NCBI GenBank assembly: GCA_027348115.1
Contig: DAIEQA010000208.1
Location: 1-7,713 of the forward strand
DNA from: Fen-1258 sp027348115
GTDB lineage: Bacteria > Bacteroidota > Ignavibacteria > Ignavibacteriales > Melioribacteraceae
DNA: 7,713 bases
Direction of reading: 5' to 3'
Part shown: piece by piece, positions 7,001-7,713 of the stretch
Position numbering within the stretch: position 1 is the stretch's first letter
How the letters are laid out: each line of letters starts with the position of its first letter
Position numbers and translations under genes: made by a program
The notes under the pieces: generated by a model
Told to the model about the DNA's origin: nothing
Databases searched by the model: none
What the model saw: the letters and a program-made list of their open reading frames with translations, nothing else

Positions 7001-7713
7001 CTTCCGAGCTTCTGCTGGATTTAAAAGCAATTATCGCCGCCGAAAATTTCACGGCTGTTTATTCTGGGCATCCGTTCGAAACTTTTCTTTCTTTCTGGGG
7101 CGACTGGGACGGAAGCAGCCGGCCTTCAGGTCAGGGACAAAGTCTTGTTGCCGCCGTTGTAATTGAAAATGTCGCCCGGCAAGGCAAACTTCTTCAAACT
7201 TTGATGAAAGCGGATAAATCTGTGAAGATAGAACCTGCACTGCTTTCCGAACTTGAAAGTCTTCCGGAAACAAATAACCGCTTTTCAAATTTGTTGAACG
7301 AAATTACATCGCTTACCCATCAGCTGGAAAAGCGCTACAAGGGAATTCTTCCGTTCAATTTGAAACCCGGCAAATTGCGGGAACTCGGAATGAAGCTTCA
7401 TATTGCAAGCGATCCCTTAACTTCATTGTGGCATCATAACGATCGTCTTGAAAGAAAAATGTTCGAGCTTCGCAAGCAAAGAAGAAAAACGCTTGAATAC
7501 TATTTTTCTCTTAATAAGCAGCTTAGAAAAACTCTTCATGATCTTCTTCCGGCAATTCAAAAAAATCTTAACAGCTATGAATTGCTGTTCGAAGCATGCG
7601 CATTTAAGGATTTGTTGAAGCGTGTGGTCATCACTCCGAGGATTCATCAGAAAATGATAACCGCTCAAGATCAGTTTGCAATCGATACGACGGTTCACAA
7701 CATAAACGAGATC
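4081..7713 (+). CDS. Very large fold-type I PLP aminotransferase-like protein with degenerate N-terminal aminotransferase domain and unknown C-terminal domain (3' end outside window)
   Basis: An uninterrupted frame runs from ATG 4081 to the window edge: 1211 codons and no stop. Class I/II aminotransferases are usually about 400 residues. Residues about 36-330 look like an aminotransferase large domain (VNFHIGNPVQD, SYDLGETSGRREI, ATGGVPEALRLLF) with the catalytic positions lost. Residues about 330-405 are a helical linker. Residues about 410-790 are an apparently active domain: SGSSRTGLGLL (460-470), W486 in PDLSWTYEH, N538 in NNPHNATG, D566 and Y569 in IIDDLSYQN, PLP lysine K613 in HSLSKTDSFAGAR, phosphate-binding R621 exactly eight residues later, and substrate-carboxylate-type R757 in FRLTLGG. 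Residues about 800-1211 are mainly helical and unrecognised. No signal peptide is seen, so it is probably cytoplasmic. The start is the first ATG after an in-frame TGA (4066); only a weak AAGG (4061-4064) precedes it. It lies 18 bases after the SPFH gene, so co-transcription is likely. Substrate and reaction (transaminase, decarboxylase or lyase) cannot be told. Confidence 0.85.
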   Translation, partial: MNGKNDPLEYFKLRTVKAAKVSEVSEATAASSVPLEERVNFHIGNPVQDVELSSAYLRMILGIPIERTDIGESQTDAIVEELGWKEEEKKYLKFFIDLIKTSAPYMPRGGFNKNNPNYLAKYFYDWLGKNQEEPLSYDLGETSGRREIILATGGVPEALRLLFHALSKFLIVKPAKILTYEYDLPEHLLKYESLQFIPLKTNENGLTEKLVDELKYSRSLPTFLILGSLLDENARRNLRQLSLEFPLFFIELNNAPNHLSLAREAKMMDRVLRILTPGIFSPKLKDLATVFVAGNSEILKVLETVQFQLKGTPSSSEVELLSFILKESLIEEEKQNGNKIEILPAYESYSSSVINDYKLESYVRRFENKLASIVDEQSGRVNNLIKKFEEVSSALQDKSGAADKFFPYDMFSHLNAKELLDEFISNSDSFEWAKELEKSFLFSFSKHHPEYKLQNCQTVSGSSRTGLGLLGFHCGIKEVIIPDLSWTYEHCFPSVTVVPLTDDYELDVAAIKEAINEKLARDPHWSNYGAVALNNPHNATGQEFRVEDLTELIRWLLQKNIFIIDDLSYQNVSPSNELREIKTIRQLTDELYKSGYLTKDQADHQITIHSLSKTDSFAGARLSVIDIRNKEIFERFEKISCTIKPNIGAIFLTYLFYRSSNETTNAYWRLRNKIFKERMDSLNEAVKILPKSRNRFDIRIKAPKGSMYPQMIIEKLPAGLSLDWLASGLARQGIGLVPLSTFARTEKGFETGRKTFRLTLGGSDNAAMLLSKTRRVLIDLNRMIAEEAANYNRKKFDVQPLKIKRIIPQLNVDEKWNEIEKKIYKACVVKISNHIIHHGNESRSSSYEERFENEYLPGRIALYRQRLNDRAKIISDLMELAAADKGKALIKQLENEFYKDNLDRRERLFKQRLYDRTVHPTQMYSLKTELLFESLIDSVIGKRNIQDSLIDKTADELIREFLGLNVSIVSSEESSELLLDLKAIIAAENFTAVYSGHPFETFLSFWGDWDGSSRPSGQGQSLVAAVVIENVARQGKLLQTLMKADKSVKIEPALLSELESLPETNNRFSNLLNEITSLTHQLEKRYKGILPFNLKPGKLRELGMKLHIASDPLTSLWHHNDRLERKMFELRKQRRKTLEYYFSLNKQLRKTLHDLLPAIQKNLNSYELLFEACAFKDLLKRVVITPRIHQKMITAQDQFAIDTTVHNINEI
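4186..5070 (+). other. Degenerate aminotransferase-like domain 1 of the large protein
   Basis: Residues about 36-330. By eye it follows the aminotransferase large-domain order: FHIGNPVQD (41-49) like the N-terminal 'G.P' strand; Y137 and GRREI like the 'Y..G...LR' element; TGG at 152-154 like the start of the PLP phosphate cup; and KGTPSSSEVELLSFIL like the helix after the lysine strand. The expected N(P)TG loop is replaced by GSLLDENARRN. The D..Y strand reads FFIELNNAPN. The lysine strand reads IFSPKLKDLATVFVAG, with P282 in the lysine position and no arginine eight residues on. It appears catalytically dead. A neighbouring K283 leaves a small chance that the alignment is one residue off. 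Confidence 0.6.
5308..6450 (+). other. Catalytic PLP-binding aminotransferase domain 2 of the large protein
   Basis: Residues about 410-790. Compared with aspartate aminotransferase numbering, W486 matches Trp140, N538 Asn194, D566 Asp222, Y569 Tyr225, K613 Lys258, R621 Arg266 and R757 Arg386. The Lys-to-Arg spacing of eight is the same. PKGSMYPQMII (about 704-714) occupies the small-domain 'P.G.F' position. The usual N-terminal 'Y..G...LR' element is not obvious just before SGSSRTG, which is unusual and may be supplied by domain 1. Confidence 0.8.
6481..7713 (+). other. Unrecognised helical C-terminal region of the large protein
   Basis: Residues about 801-1211, continuing outside the window. 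It is mostly charged, amphipathic helix. Distinctive points are a His cluster SNHIIHHGN (832-840), HPTQMYSLKTELLFE (919-933), and a Trp/Gly-rich loop SGHPFETFLSFWGDWDG (995-1011) followed by SSRPSGQGQS. I recognise no family, nuclease, kinase or transporter motif. It stays in frame with the aminotransferase domain with no stop, so it is part of the same protein. Confidence 0.55.

Overview
The window looks like chromosomal DNA from an AT-leaning Gram-negative bacterium, most plausibly of the Bacteroidota/Chlorobi/Ignavibacteria side of the FCB group. The basis is general: moderate-to-low GC, weak or absent Shine-Dalgarno sequences at several starts, an ECF sigma/RskA-type anti-sigma pair, and PspC-like and SPFH membrane proteins. 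No RNA gene, mobile element or CRISPR array was seen, and no taxonomic marker is present, so the assignment is an inference.

Layout. (1) 1-1405, plus strand: the last 85 codons of an ECF-type sigma factor, overlapped by a 384-residue membrane-anchored anti-sigma factor with an RskA-like C-terminal domain and no zinc-finger motif. (2) 1469-2675, minus strand: a two-gene overlapping operon. It is read from a protein with two PspC domains into a six-helix membrane protein, and it converges on the anti-sigma gene. (3) 2676-3087: a 412-base divergent intergenic region with a perfect CGCGTA/TACGCG inverted repeat and three copies of GGATTTTG. (4) 3088-7713, plus strand: an SPFH/band 7 protein with one N-terminal membrane anchor, followed after 18 bases in the same frame by a very large reading frame (at least 1211 codons, open at the window edge).

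The large frame is the most notable item. Its middle (about residues 410-790) is a fold-type I PLP aminotransferase with an essentially complete active site: W486, N538, D566, Y569, K613, R621 and R757. Its first about 330 residues look like a second, degenerate aminotransferase large domain with no PLP lysine or phosphate-binding arginine. Its last 400 or more residues are a mostly helical region that I do not recognise. The arrangement is a fused pseudoenzyme plus enzyme plus unknown domain, apparently co-transcribed with an SPFH membrane scaffold.

Taken together, the left half reads as envelope-stress sensing (sigma/anti-sigma, PspC pair). The right half reads as a membrane-scaffold/PLP-enzyme operon of unknown purpose. 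A regulatory link between the two halves is possible but not shown by the sequence.
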